Made by a program: the position numbers and the translations under genes. From Hyphomonas sp. (GTDB lineage Bacteria > Pseudomonadota > Alphaproteobacteria > Caulobacterales > Hyphomonadaceae), in contig NZ_CP051230.1 in assembly GCF_017792385.1 (NCBI RefSeq), positions 2,604,001 to 2,668,000 of the forward strand: a DNA stretch of 64,000 nucleotides. Reading direction: 5' to 3'. Numbering within the stretch: the first letter of the stretch is position 1; every line of letters starts with the position of its first letter. The notes under the pieces were generated by a model. That model was not told the DNA's origin, searched no databases, and was given only the letters and a program-made list of their open reading frames with translations. Positions 52,070 to 60,809 of the stretch are shown one piece after another.

Positions 52070-53409
52070 GAATGGGCTTTGTGCTGGTTGTTTCCGGACT
52101 CCTCTCCGGGAGGATTGTCGCGGAGACGTTTCAGAAAGAAATGCTCGAATGAAAAGACTACAACCATGCCGAAAGCCGCGATCAGGATGATGACTGGATC
52201 GGCTTGCCACTTCAGGAGGAGGAAGGCGATCAGGACGACGGCATCGAGCGCTATCGCACAGATAAGGATTGCAGGTGCGGCGCCGACATCCTTTCTCAAA
52301 TGCCGGAAGACGCCCCAATGGATGATGATATCCATGACCAGATAGAAGATTGCGCCAAGCGAAGCGATGCGACTGAGATCGAAGAAAGCCGCGAGCAATC
52401 CGGCAGCCACAACCGTATAGACGAGCGTATGACGCTGTACCGTTCCGGGCATGCCGAAATGTCTATGCGGAATCAGGTTCATGTCGGTCAGCATGGCGAG
52501 CATGCGGGAGACGGCAAACAAGCTGGCAAGCAGGCCTGAAGCTGTCGCGATGATCGCAATCGTTACTGTGAACCACAATCCATAGTTTCCAAGTGCTGGC
52601 CGGGCCGCTTCGGCGAGGGCATAGTCCTTCGCCGCAACAATCTCCGAGACAGTGAGGGTTGATCCGACAGCGAAACAGACAAGGAGATAGATGAAAGTGC
52701 AGATCGCAAGTGAGATCATGATGGCCCGCCCGACATTGCGGGTCGGTTGCTTCACCTCGTCGCCACTGTTCGTGATGGTGGTGAATCCCTTATAGGCCAG
52801 GATGGCGAGCGCGACGCCGGCCAGGAATCCACCGGCAGATGTGCTGTCAGCGAAACCATCTGCTGCTGGCTGGAAGCTGAATCCGGCAGCCCAGATCGCA
52901 ATAAGCGCGAAAATCAGTATGCCACCAATCTTGAGAATAGCCGTGACCTTCGATACGCCGCCGATCACCTGATTACCGGCAATATTTATCACGAAAGCCA
53001 GGATAATCAGTCCGATTGCCAGCAAGGGGACGAATATGCCGCCCTCGACGCCAAACAGCTGCAGCGTGTACGTACCGAACGTGCGGGCGACCAGGCTTTC
53101 ATTGATGATCATCGAGAACGCCATCAGCAGGGCGGCGCTTCCGGTCACGGTAGACGGGCCGTAAGCGCGGCGGAGTATCATCGCGATGCCGCCGGCGCTA
53201 GGATACTTGTTGGAGACCTTGATATAGGAATAGGCGCTGAAGCCGCTGATGATGGCTGCCGTGAGGAAGGCGAGCGGAAACAGGTCGCCGGCAAATTCAG
53301 CGACCTGACCGGTCAGGGCAAAGATGCCGGCACCGATCATCACGCCCGTCCCCATGGCGACGGTGCCCGCCAGCGTCAGTGACCCTTGCTTGTAGTCATC
53401 CTCACTCAT
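52066..53409 (-). CDS. APC-family amino acid permease
   Basis: 447 residues with about 12 membrane segments. The APC opening is SLTLAGTVAMGTGVMIGAGI (TM1 with the substrate-binding Gly-rich break), followed by GLGY-like later motifs (SAGGIAMILRRAYGPSTVTG; ILAYKGFTTITNSGDEVKQP). The C-terminus is charged and contains His. Both ends overlap neighbours by ATGA, so it is part of the channel-permease-DUF411 chain. Substrate unknown. Confidence 0.85.
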   Translation of the reverse strand: MSEDDYKQGSLTLAGTVAMGTGVMIGAGIFALTGQVAEFAGDLFPLAFLTAAIISGFSAYSYIKVSNKYPSAGGIAMILRRAYGPSTVTGSAALLMAFSMIINESLVARTFGTYTLQLFGVEGGIFVPLLAIGLIILAFVINIAGNQVIGGVSKVTAILKIGGILIFALIAIWAAGFSFQPAADGFADSTSAGGFLAGVALAILAYKGFTTITNSGDEVKQPTRNVGRAIMISLAICTFIYLLVCFAVGSTLTVSEIVAAKDYALAEAARPALGNYGLWFTVTIAIIATASGLLASLFAVSRMLAMLTDMNLIPHRHFGMPGTVQRHTLVYTVVAAGLLAAFFDLSRIASLGAIFYLVMDIIIHWGVFRHLRKDVGAAPAILICAIALDAVVLIAFLLLKWQADPVIILIAAFGMVVVFSFEHFFLKRLRDNPPGEESGNNQHKAHS

Positions 53410-53906
53410 GGTCTTGCCTGTTCGGAGACCAATTGCGTTCCCCGATAGGAGGCATATGTCCTGGCATCCTCTCCAGAGAAGATGATGACATCATACCGAT
53501 CTGGCGCGTTCGGTGTTTCCATGCCGGGAGAGCCTTGCGGCATGCCGGGCACCGAGACGCCGTTGACGTCAGGCTTTTCTTCGAGCAAGCGTCGTATTTC
53601 CCGAGCGGGAACGTGACCTTCAACGACATATCCGTCGACTTCTGCGGTATGGCAACTCATCAGTTCATCCCGAACACCAAGCCGTGACCGAATGGGTGTC
53701 AGGTCCTCTTCCTCTTTCACGATGACGTAGAAACCCTCGTCATGCAGGTGGTCCACCCAGGCGGCGCAGCAACCGCACCATGGCGTCTTGTGTACAGTGA
53801 CTGTTTGCGCGTTGGCTGCGGGTGACGCGGAGAAGAGCATCACGCCCGCTATCAGGGCTGCAATCATCAGCGCACCGAGCGCGCTCATAGCAAGTGGTCT
53901 GGACAT
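53406..53906 (-). CDS. DUF411 metal-binding periplasmic protein
   Basis: 166 residues with a signal or anchor (LMIAALIAGVMLFSASPAAN) and the DUF411 core: VTVHKTPWCGCCAAWVDHLH (Cys-x-Cys-Cys), then LGVRDELMSCHTAEVDGYVV, EGHVPAREIRRLLEE and GVSVPGMPQGSPGME. These proteins bind copper and accompany Cu efflux genes. Unusual C-terminal extension (YDVIIFSGEDARTYASYRG). It lies 17 bp after the Cu ATPase. Confidence 0.87.
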   Translation of the reverse strand: MSRPLAMSALGALMIAALIAGVMLFSASPAANAQTVTVHKTPWCGCCAAWVDHLHDEGFYVIVKEEEDLTPIRSRLGVRDELMSCHTAEVDGYVVEGHVPAREIRRLLEEKPDVNGVSVPGMPQGSPGMETPNAPDRYDVIIFSGEDARTYASYRGTQLVSEQARP

Positions 53907-53923
53907 GTCTGTGCTCCGGAAAA

Positions 53924-56149
53924 TTAGAGTTTAAGGGTTCTCAGCCGCAAGGCGTTGCCGATAACAGATACGGAGCTGAAACTCATGGCGGCCGCCGCGA
54001 TCATCGGGCTCAGTAACAAGCCGAAGAAGGGATACAGAATGCCAGCGGCAACCGGCACGCCAAGCGTATTGTAGAAGAACGCGAAGAACAGGTTCTGGCG
54101 GATGTTGCGCATCGTGGCGTGGCTGAGCTCCCGGGCCTTTGCGACCCCGATCAGATCGCCTTTCACAAGCGTTACACCGGCACTCTCCATGGCCACATCG
54201 GTTCCGGTTCCCATGGCGATTCCGACATCCGCCTGAGCGAGCGCGGGCGCATCATTTATGCCGTCACCGCACATGGCCACGCGGGCACCGTTCTTCTGGA
54301 GTTCGGACACGATCCGATGCTTGTCTTCAGGCGAGACGTCGGCGTGAACCTCATCGATGCCGACCTTGTCGGCGACCGCGCGTGCTGTCGTCTCATTGTC
54401 ACCTGTCAACATCACAATCTTCAACCCTTCGGCATGAAGACGTCTGATGGCTTCCGGTGTCGTCTCCTTGATCGGGTCCGCCACAGAGACAAGGCCTGCC
54501 GGTTTTCCGTCGACGGCGGCGAACATAACCGTCTGGCCTTCGGTGCGGTACTGGTCAGCGCGTGTCCCGAGGTCGTCAGACCAGCCCCCGATCCGCTGCA
54601 TCATCTTTCTGTTGCCGATGGCGACGGTTTGGCCGTCGACGCTTGCCTGCGCACCTTCGCCAGTGACGGATTCAAATCCGTGCGCATCCTTGTGAGGCGC
54701 GCCCTTGCCTTTTGCGCCACGCACGATCGCGTCGGCAAGTGGGTGCTCGCTCAAACGTTCCACCGCGGCTACGAGACTAAGCAACGAGGCTTCGTCGAAG
54801 CCTTCGCCTGGCTGGACGCGTACCAGTTCGGGGCGTCCGAGCGTCAACGTCCCGGTCTTGTCGACCACGATCGTATCGACCTTCTCAAGCGTCTCCAACG
54901 CTTCAGCATTCTTGATCAGGATGCCGTTGGACGCGCCCTTGCCCGTGCCGACCATGATCGACATCGGGGTTGCCAGACCTAGCGCACAGGGACATGCGAT
55001 GATCAGGACGGCAACGGCATTCACGATCGCAAAAGCCATCGCCGGGTCGGGTCCGAACACGGCCCACACGACAAAGGTCAGGATTGCAATTCCAATAACA
55101 GCCGGAACGAACCAGGCAGCGACGAGATCAGCGAGCCGCTGGATTGGAGCTCGGGACCGCTGAGCGGCGGCAACCATTCGGACAATCTGGGACAAGAGCG
55201 TGTCTTCGCCCACATGTGTCGCCTTCATAACGAGCGACCCGGTTCCGTTGACCGTGCCGCCGGTCACACGGGCGCCAGCGGCTTTTTCGACGGGCAGGGG
55301 TTCGCCGGTGACCATGGACTCGTCAACCGACCCATGGCCGTCGACGACCTCGCCATCGACCGGGATCTTCTCACCTGGCCGGACCCGCAGCTTGTCGCCA
55401 GACTTTACATCCGCGAGATCGACATCCTGTTCGCTGCCATCGTCAGCAATCCTGCGCGCAGTAGCAGGGGCAAGCTCCAGCAGTGCACGAATGGCTCCTG
55501 AGGTGGCGTTGCGCGCGCGCAGTTCGAGCACCTGGCCAAGTAAAACCAGCGTAACGATGACGGCGGCCGCCTCGTAGTAGACTGCTACCGCGCCGCCATG
55601 CCCACGGAATGAATCGGGAAATATGCCGGGCGCGAATGTTGCGACCAGGGAATAAATATAGGCCACGCCGACGCCCATCGCGATCAGGGTGAACATGTTG
55701 AGGTTGCGTCGCTTCACGGATTGCCAGCCGCGCACGAAGAAAGGCCAGCCGGCCCAAACGACAACGGGAGTCGCGATCAGGGCCTGAAGCCAGACACTCC
55801 ATGTCGGATCAATCCAGTGCCTGAGCGGGCTGCCGGGAATCATTTCGCCCATGACAAAGGCGAGCAGTGGCGCCGAGAAGACAAGGGCGACCCAGAAGCG
55901 CCGCGTCATGTCATCCAGTTCGCTGGTATCCTGCTCGGCCGTCACCGTTTCCGGTTCGAGCGCCATGCCGCAGATCGGGCAGCCTGTATTGGCAGTTTCG
56001 CGTACCTGCGGATGCATGGGACAGGTCCAGACGGTGCCGGCATAGCCGATCGGAACCTTGTCATAGGCATCATCGGGCTTCTCTGGAGCGGCCTGATCGT
56101 TGTGATGGCACGCATGTCCGGAATGGGCGTGAGAAGTGTCGTTGGTCAT
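53924..56149 (-). CDS. copA: Cu(I)-exporting P1B-type ATPase
   Basis: Inner-membrane copper pump. It has 741 residues. The N-terminus is His-rich and then has a heavy-metal-binding domain (VWTCPMHPQVRE; GCPICGMALEPE) instead of a Cys-x2-Cys HMA domain. Ion path: Cys-Pro-Cys in IIACPCALGLATPMS, Tyr-Asn in FFAFFYNTLGVP, and Met and Ser in AAMSFSSVSVIGN, the Cu(I) set. Also present are the phosphorylation motif DKTGTLTLG, the TGE actuator loop (VTGEPLP) and the hinge CGDGINDAPALAQADVGIAM. Upstream is a small DUF5676 gene behind a CsoR-type box. Confidence 0.94.
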   Translation of the reverse strand: MTNDTSHAHSGHACHHNDQAAPEKPDDAYDKVPIGYAGTVWTCPMHPQVRETANTGCPICGMALEPETVTAEQDTSELDDMTRRFWVALVFSAPLLAFVMGEMIPGSPLRHWIDPTWSVWLQALIATPVVVWAGWPFFVRGWQSVKRRNLNMFTLIAMGVGVAYIYSLVATFAPGIFPDSFRGHGGAVAVYYEAAAVIVTLVLLGQVLELRARNATSGAIRALLELAPATARRIADDGSEQDVDLADVKSGDKLRVRPGEKIPVDGEVVDGHGSVDESMVTGEPLPVEKAAGARVTGGTVNGTGSLVMKATHVGEDTLLSQIVRMVAAAQRSRAPIQRLADLVAAWFVPAVIGIAILTFVVWAVFGPDPAMAFAIVNAVAVLIIACPCALGLATPMSIMVGTGKGASNGILIKNAEALETLEKVDTIVVDKTGTLTLGRPELVRVQPGEGFDEASLLSLVAAVERLSEHPLADAIVRGAKGKGAPHKDAHGFESVTGEGAQASVDGQTVAIGNRKMMQRIGGWSDDLGTRADQYRTEGQTVMFAAVDGKPAGLVSVADPIKETTPEAIRRLHAEGLKIVMLTGDNETTARAVADKVGIDEVHADVSPEDKHRIVSELQKNGARVAMCGDGINDAPALAQADVGIAMGTGTDVAMESAGVTLVKGDLIGVAKARELSHATMRNIRQNLFFAFFYNTLGVPVAAGILYPFFGLLLSPMIAAAAMSFSSVSVIGNALRLRTLKL

Positions 56150-56202
56150 GGCTCTGACTCTTTCAGCAGGAGTGCTTCACAGGATGAGGGTATGCATCAC
56201 TT

Positions 56203-56457
56203 TTATGCGCTGCTGTTTCGGTTGAAGAAGTTGAACAAGGGAACGAACAGAAGGGCGATGTACCAGCCATAGAGATAGCTCTCGACAAGGCCGATCAGGA
56301 AACCAGTCAGCGTTCCAAACTCAAATCCGGGCAGTAGATCCTGCCATGCTGGATGCATGTGAAGGCTGGACGGCGTCACACTCCCCCAGCCGACGCACAG
56401 CAAATAACTGACGAGCAGGAACAGAGACAGCGAGTGTCCGACGGGGATAATTTTCAT
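56203..56457 (-). CDS. DUF5676-like small membrane protein
   Basis: 84 residues from the ATG at 56457, which has GGAGG six bases upstream. Two membrane segments (LSLFLLVSYLLCVGWGSV; LTGFLIGLVESYLYGWYIAL) with a Cys/His-containing loop (PSSLHMHPAWQDLLP). Found beside copper ATPases; function not established. First gene after the operator at 56507-56523. Confidence 0.75.
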   Translation of the reverse strand: MKIIPVGHSLSLFLLVSYLLCVGWGSVTPSSLHMHPAWQDLLPGFEFGTLTGFLIGLVESYLYGWYIALLFVPLFNFFNRNSSA

Positions 56458-56506
56458 TCTGACCTCCAGCGGTCCAGGCAAGAGCAAGTAGGACAGTCAT
56501 AGTATA

Positions 56507-56523
56507 ATACCCCTAGGGGGTAT
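56507..56523. promoter_or_regulatory. CsoR-type operator upstream of the ATPase transcription unit
   Basis: Near-perfect palindrome ATACCCC-TAG-GGGGTAT, the best copy of the copper box in the window, preceded by AT-rich sequence. It stands 50 bp upstream of the DUF5676 start and probably controls the units running down through the ATPase, DUF411, permease and channel genes. Confidence 0.78.
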
Positions 56524-56592
56524 ATTCAATATCATCGCCGCTTGCCGGTTGCTTTTCAACTTGGCCGGCAAGCGGCAGTTTGGATTTCCTCC

Positions 56593-57687
56593 TTATCGAG
56601 GCGCACGGGAGGACGAGTGCGTGTGAATGACCTGCCAGGTGCCGGCGACCTTGCGGAACAGCACCGTTTGTTTCCCGATACGCTCCAGGCGTTCGCCATT
56701 GGAGCTGAACGTTCCACTGATCGCTGTGTCCGCGACAGCCCATGCAAAGTCACTTCCCTCGAATTGCACGTCTATATTCGAGAAGTCGAGTTCGAGATCC
56801 GGAATGGTATCTTTTTCGGGCTCGACATGATTTTCGACAAGGTCGAGCAGGCCAGTATTCTCGCCGCCTGACTCAAAGTACCGGGCGCCTGACCAGTCGA
56901 GAAAGTTCTGTCGGAACAGTTCGCCATCGCCGGTCTCCCAACCGGTTTCGATCGCGGCCATGATATCCAGGATCGCCTGTTCATCAGTCGAGACCGGTTT
57001 GGTGTCGTGATGGCCGTCGGAGTTGTCGTGTCCGGCGGGGACCGTGCCTGACATTTCTCGATCAGCTGCGCCGTCGGTATGGTCGTGATCATGTCCATCG
57101 CCGCTCGCCGATGATCCATCCATCGTGTCGGATGGAGGCGCTCCGTGAGCGTCTTGATGATCGTCTGTTGAATTTACGGTGCCTTGGTCGCCATGACCGG
57201 CTCCGCCGCCATGATCATGATCGTGGCCTGGCCCGCTGGCTTCAGGAAGGGTCTGCACGCCAAGTCCGTACTTGTAGACAATTGTGCCTCCCCACCACGC
57301 TGTAACCGTCAAAAGACCTGCCACCGCCAGGGCACTGATCGCAAATACCGGGTCGGGCGACGAGGCCCTTCTCAGCCAGCGCCAACCGGCGAGGGCCAGT
57401 AATGCGAGGCCCGTGGGAACAGCCCAGTTGCGATGGGTTGTCATCGCTTCATGGGACGGCGCATCGTGAGCAACGCTGTAATAGGCCTGAAACCCGGCCG
57501 CGATGGTGGCCAGAACCGCCAAGGCAGCCAATGCCAGCATCCAGTCGGCGGCCGGTCGAAGGCTGTCGCGCCAGCGGCCTGCAGGTACGAGGAGGCCAGC
57601 CACATATGCCAAGGCTGCAGATGTGCCGAGGGCATAGGTAAAATGCACCAGCACGGGGTGAATATTGGGTTCTATGAAACCGCCCAT
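56593..57687 (-). CDS. DUF2231-type membrane domain fused to a His-rich linker and an NTF2-like domain
   Basis: 364 residues. Residues about 1-145 form a DUF2231-like four-helix membrane domain (IEPNIHPVLVHFTYALGTSA; TTHRNWAVPTGLALLALAGW). Residues about 150-225 are His/Asp/Gly-rich (GPGHDHDHGGGAGHGDQ; GDGHDHDHTDGAADREM), likely metal-binding. Residues about 230-364 look like a SnoaL/NTF2-like domain (AILDIMAAIETGWETGDGEL; RKVAGTWQVIHTHSSSR). The three-part fusion in a copper operon is unusual. It may bind and buffer copper at the membrane; inferred only. Confidence 0.78.
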   Translation of the reverse strand: MGGFIEPNIHPVLVHFTYALGTSAALAYVAGLLVPAGRWRDSLRPAADWMLALAALAVLATIAAGFQAYYSVAHDAPSHEAMTTHRNWAVPTGLALLALAGWRWLRRASSPDPVFAISALAVAGLLTVTAWWGGTIVYKYGLGVQTLPEASGPGHDHDHGGGAGHGDQGTVNSTDDHQDAHGAPPSDTMDGSSASGDGHDHDHTDGAADREMSGTVPAGHDNSDGHHDTKPVSTDEQAILDIMAAIETGWETGDGELFRQNFLDWSGARYFESGGENTGLLDLVENHVEPEKDTIPDLELDFSNIDVQFEGSDFAWAVADTAISGTFSSNGERLERIGKQTVLFRKVAGTWQVIHTHSSSRAPR

Positions 57688-57696
57688 TTTGTTCTC

Positions 57697-58500
57697 CTAA
57701 TACCAGGTCCGCAGGCCCACGAGAAAGACGATATCGTCGCCTTCACCGCCTGCGGCTTTGATCATGTCGCGTGTCTCACCGAAGGCGCTTTGCCATTCGA
57801 CGCCGACATAAGGCGCAAACTCCCTCCTGATTTCATAACGAAGCCGCAAGCCGGCATCGAGTGTGCTAAGTCCCGCGCCCGTTTCCCTTTCCGGTATGTC
57901 CTGCGCGGAAAGATTTGCTTCGATCCGAGGCTGCAAGATCAACCGCTGGGTCAGGAGCAACTCATATTCAGCCTCGATGCGGGCCGTTACATCGCCTTTT
58001 TCACTGAGAAAGGCGGAAGCGTCGACTTCGAACCAGTAGGGCGCCAGACCATTCAGTGCGACGACCCCATGCGCGAGACTATCCGGTTCGATGTCGTAGC
58101 GAACGCCCGCCTGAACATTCCAGAAAGGCGCAACCGCGCGGGAATAGAGCGCCTGGATCTCGGCATCATCCACGCCCTCTCCATTCAGAGAGGCGCGGCC
58201 CTCGCTCTTGAACCAGAGCTTGTTGATATCGCCCCCATACCAAGCCTGTCCGTTCCAGTACAAACTGTCGCCCTCGTCAGACATCTGAGCCTCGAGCTGG
58301 TTGAAGAGGATGTAGAAGCTCTTCTGGTCTCCGCCTTCCGCAAGAACGTCCCGGCGAGCGTCCGCCATTGCATCCTCGCCGTAGATGGCGTCGGCCTGAT
58401 CCCAGGGCGGGGTTTGATTTGTGTCTTCCGCGAACGCGCTGCCGGTCGCGTAGAGCGCGAAGCCGAGGAGGAGAGGGGCTGCCAAATTCGGTTTCATCAT
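57697..58500 (-). CDS. copB: CopB, outer membrane copper resistance protein
   Basis: 267 residues with signal peptide (LLLGFALYATGSAFAED). The CopB beta-barrel is recognisable: FYILFNQLEAQMSDEGDSLY, NGQAWYGGDINKLWFKSEGR, PFWNVQAGVRYDIEPDS, FAPYVGVEWQSAFGETRD. It lacks the long Met/His-rich N-terminal region of the Pseudomonas protein. The start overlaps the copA stop (ATGA). Works with the multicopper oxidase. Confidence 0.93.
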   Translation of the reverse strand: MMKPNLAAPLLLGFALYATGSAFAEDTNQTPPWDQADAIYGEDAMADARRDVLAEGGDQKSFYILFNQLEAQMSDEGDSLYWNGQAWYGGDINKLWFKSEGRASLNGEGVDDAEIQALYSRAVAPFWNVQAGVRYDIEPDSLAHGVVALNGLAPYWFEVDASAFLSEKGDVTARIEAEYELLLTQRLILQPRIEANLSAQDIPERETGAGLSTLDAGLRLRYEIRREFAPYVGVEWQSAFGETRDMIKAAGGEGDDIVFLVGLRTWY

Positions 58501-60338
58501 GATTTTCCCTCCCCATGGTTCATGCCGTGATGGTCCATCGGCATATTCATCTGACCTGCCGGCATTTTTTCAGCTGGTGTCGTATCGTCTGCTGGCGGAA
58601 TGACGCTGACGACCTGCATCATGCCAGCGTGCATGTGGTAAAGCAGATGGCAGTGGAACGCCCAGTCACCGACATGTTCTGCGGTGATGTCGACGCTGAC
58701 CCTGTCTGCAGGCTTGACCGTTACTGTGTGCTTTCGAGGCATGTGATGACCACCGCCATTCACGAGATCGAAAAACATGCCGTGCAAATGGATCGGGTGT
58801 GGCATCATTGTATCGTTTACGAGCGTCAGGCGAACACGTTCACCCTCGTAGAACTTGATTGACTCGGTTACCTCGGAGAATTTTACACCGTCGAACGACC
58901 ACATGTAGCGTTCCATGTTCGACGTCAGATGAATGACAATTTCGCGGCCAGGCGGGCGATGGTCCTCATTCATGTCGAGCGCGCGAAGCTGGTTATAGGT
59001 GAGCGTGCGGTGGGGGACATCATCAAGCCCGAGACCGGGTTCGCCCAAGCGGCTCATCGTCATGCCTGATACTTTTGCGACACCGGGGCCGCGCTCTATA
59101 TCTGCTTCAATCTTGACGGGCTGGACCGCCGGACCATGAGGATCGGGCATCATCGACATGGCACCCATGTCGTGGCCTTTCATGTCGTCCCCGGCCGTCG
59201 CGGTGTCCGGACCATGATCCATTCTCCCCATGCCTGACATGCCCGCCATGTCTCCATGGGCCATTCCCATGTCCCGCATGGTCAGCATCGGCACAGCTCG
59301 AAGCGCAGGCGCATCGACCCGCATACCGGCACGCGGGCCGAGCGTGGCGACGGCCTGGCCGGAGCGGTCGATCGATTCGGCAACAAAGGCGTAGGCGCGC
59401 GCTTCGGTCGGCGCGATGATGACATCATACGTCTCGGCCACGCCCATCTGGAACTCGTCGGTCTCAACCGGCTGGACATTCAGACCGTCGGCCTGGACCA
59501 CCGTCATCGGCAAGCCCGGGAGGCGGACATTGAAGAGGGTCATGGCGGAGGCGTTGATAATGCGCAGGCGAACCCGCTCGCCCGGCTGGAAGACCATATT
59601 GAAATTATCGGCCGTCGAATGGCCATTGATCAGGTAGGTGTAGGTTTCGCCGGTCACGTCTGCGAGATCGCGCGGGCTCATTCGCATCTGCCCCCACATG
59701 CCGCCAAGTCCGGTTGGGTTCGACAGGGTCGGGCGGTTGAAATTCAGGCTCTCGGCATTCTTCTTGAGCTTGTCGAAGATCCGGTGCGGATGCGTGAAAC
59801 TCCAGTCGCTGAGGACGAGAACATATTCCCGGTCATAAGCCACTGGGTCTGTACCTGCCGGATCTATGACGATCGGACCGTAATGGCCGAGTTGTTCCTG
59901 CAGACCAGAATGGGAGTGATACCAGTAAGTGCCATTTTGCGGCACCTTGAACTGATATTTGAACGTTTCGCCCGGTTTGATGCCCGGGAAGCTGACGCCC
60001 GGCACGCCGTCCATATGGAAGGGGACAAGCAGTCCGTGCCAATGGATCGAAGTGTCTTCGGCAAGCCGGTTGGTGACGTTCATTGTAACGTCATCGCCCT
60101 CGCGCAACCGCAAGAGCGGACCGGGAAGTGTGCCATTGATTCCGGTTGCCATACCGACTTTGCCGTTGAGCCTGACCGGGAACTGCCCGATTTCGAGGTC
60201 GAAGCGCGTGCCCGAAAGTGAGGGCACACCAAGGTTTCCGTTGCTGGAAGATTTTGCCCAAGCGGGCAGGAGGCTGCTTGCCCCCCAGGCTGCGCCGGTG
60301 CCGAGCACCGTCTGCAGCATATGTCGTCTGTTCAACAT
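58497..60338 (-). CDS. copA: CopA/PcoA-type multicopper oxidase
   Basis: Periplasmic Cu(I) oxidase. It has 613 residues with a Tat-like signal (LNRRHMLQTVLGTGAAWGAS). The four Cu-ligand blocks are present: SIHWHGLLVPFHMDGVPGVS, YWYHSHSGLQEQLGHYGP, MPHPIHLHGMFFDLV and DWAFHCHLLYHMHAGMMQVV. A Met/His/Asp-rich insert (GHDMGAMSMMPDPHG, MAHGDMAGMSGMGRMDHGP) sits in the middle, as in CopA. It follows the small secreted protein gene at 60397. Confidence 0.95.
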   Translation of the reverse strand: MLNRRHMLQTVLGTGAAWGASSLLPAWAKSSSNGNLGVPSLSGTRFDLEIGQFPVRLNGKVGMATGINGTLPGPLLRLREGDDVTMNVTNRLAEDTSIHWHGLLVPFHMDGVPGVSFPGIKPGETFKYQFKVPQNGTYWYHSHSGLQEQLGHYGPIVIDPAGTDPVAYDREYVLVLSDWSFTHPHRIFDKLKKNAESLNFNRPTLSNPTGLGGMWGQMRMSPRDLADVTGETYTYLINGHSTADNFNMVFQPGERVRLRIINASAMTLFNVRLPGLPMTVVQADGLNVQPVETDEFQMGVAETYDVIIAPTEARAYAFVAESIDRSGQAVATLGPRAGMRVDAPALRAVPMLTMRDMGMAHGDMAGMSGMGRMDHGPDTATAGDDMKGHDMGAMSMMPDPHGPAVQPVKIEADIERGPGVAKVSGMTMSRLGEPGLGLDDVPHRTLTYNQLRALDMNEDHRPPGREIVIHLTSNMERYMWSFDGVKFSEVTESIKFYEGERVRLTLVNDTMMPHPIHLHGMFFDLVNGGGHHMPRKHTVTVKPADRVSVDITAEHVGDWAFHCHLLYHMHAGMMQVVSVIPPADDTTPAEKMPAGQMNMPMDHHGMNHGEGKS

Positions 60339-60396
60339 AATCGTCTCCGTGAGGTGAATTTATGCAATCGGGCTGCTAATGCAGCGACGCACGAAA

Positions 60397-60783
60397 TCAG
60401 CTCAGGGAACGCACCTTTAATGTGACTGGCGTTTGTTGCAGCAGGTAACTTCGGACCTCAGGCCAGGGCGTGCGGACATTGACGACGCGCTTCCATGCGT
60501 GTTGCCATGAGGGTGTAGCAAGCCCGATGGGCGTCGTATCGCCTAATACGTGCTGGACCGGGTTCGCCGTCTTGTCGGCTTGGGCGACCGTTGCTGTCTG
60601 AAGCTTGCAGTGATCAGTCTCATCATCGCAGGGCGCCTCAGGCCCATCGGCGGGCGCCTGGTGAGAATGAGCGGTGAACTCGGTTGCCATGCTGTTCGTC
60701 GCCGACATATCGACGGGACACGCGCAGAGCACCTGCGACAGGCTGAAAAATACCGTCACGAGAGTTGCGACAACAAAGTTCAT
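60397..60783 (-). CDS. Small secreted Cys/His-containing protein heading the cop genes
   Basis: 128 residues from the ATG at 60783, preferred over a GTG 9 bp upstream because it sits just after the operator. Signal peptide (VATLVTVFFSLSQVLCAC), then a His/Asp/Cys-rich part (SHQAPADGPEAPCDDETDHC) and a tail ending QQTPVTLKVRSLS, like that of 48722. Likely a periplasmic metal-binding protein of the cop operon; function unproven. Confidence 0.7.
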   Translation of the reverse strand: MNFVVATLVTVFFSLSQVLCACPVDMSATNSMATEFTAHSHQAPADGPEAPCDDETDHCKLQTATVAQADKTANPVQHVLGDTTPIGLATPSWQHAWKRVVNVRTPWPEVRSYLLQQTPVTLKVRSLS

Positions 60784-60796
60784 GACTACCACTTAT

Positions 60797-60809
60797 ACCC
60801 CATAGGGGT
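60797..60809. promoter_or_regulatory. CsoR-type operator upstream of the cop operon
   Basis: Palindrome ACCCC-ATA-GGGGT within TATACCCCATAGGGGTTTA. It lies 14 bp upstream of the first cop gene start (60783), matching the boxes at 49476 and 56507. Confidence 0.72.

Noticed and set aside
57433..58530. 365-codon open frame on the plus strand
   Set aside because: Antisense to copB and the DUF2231 gene; no recognisable protein features.
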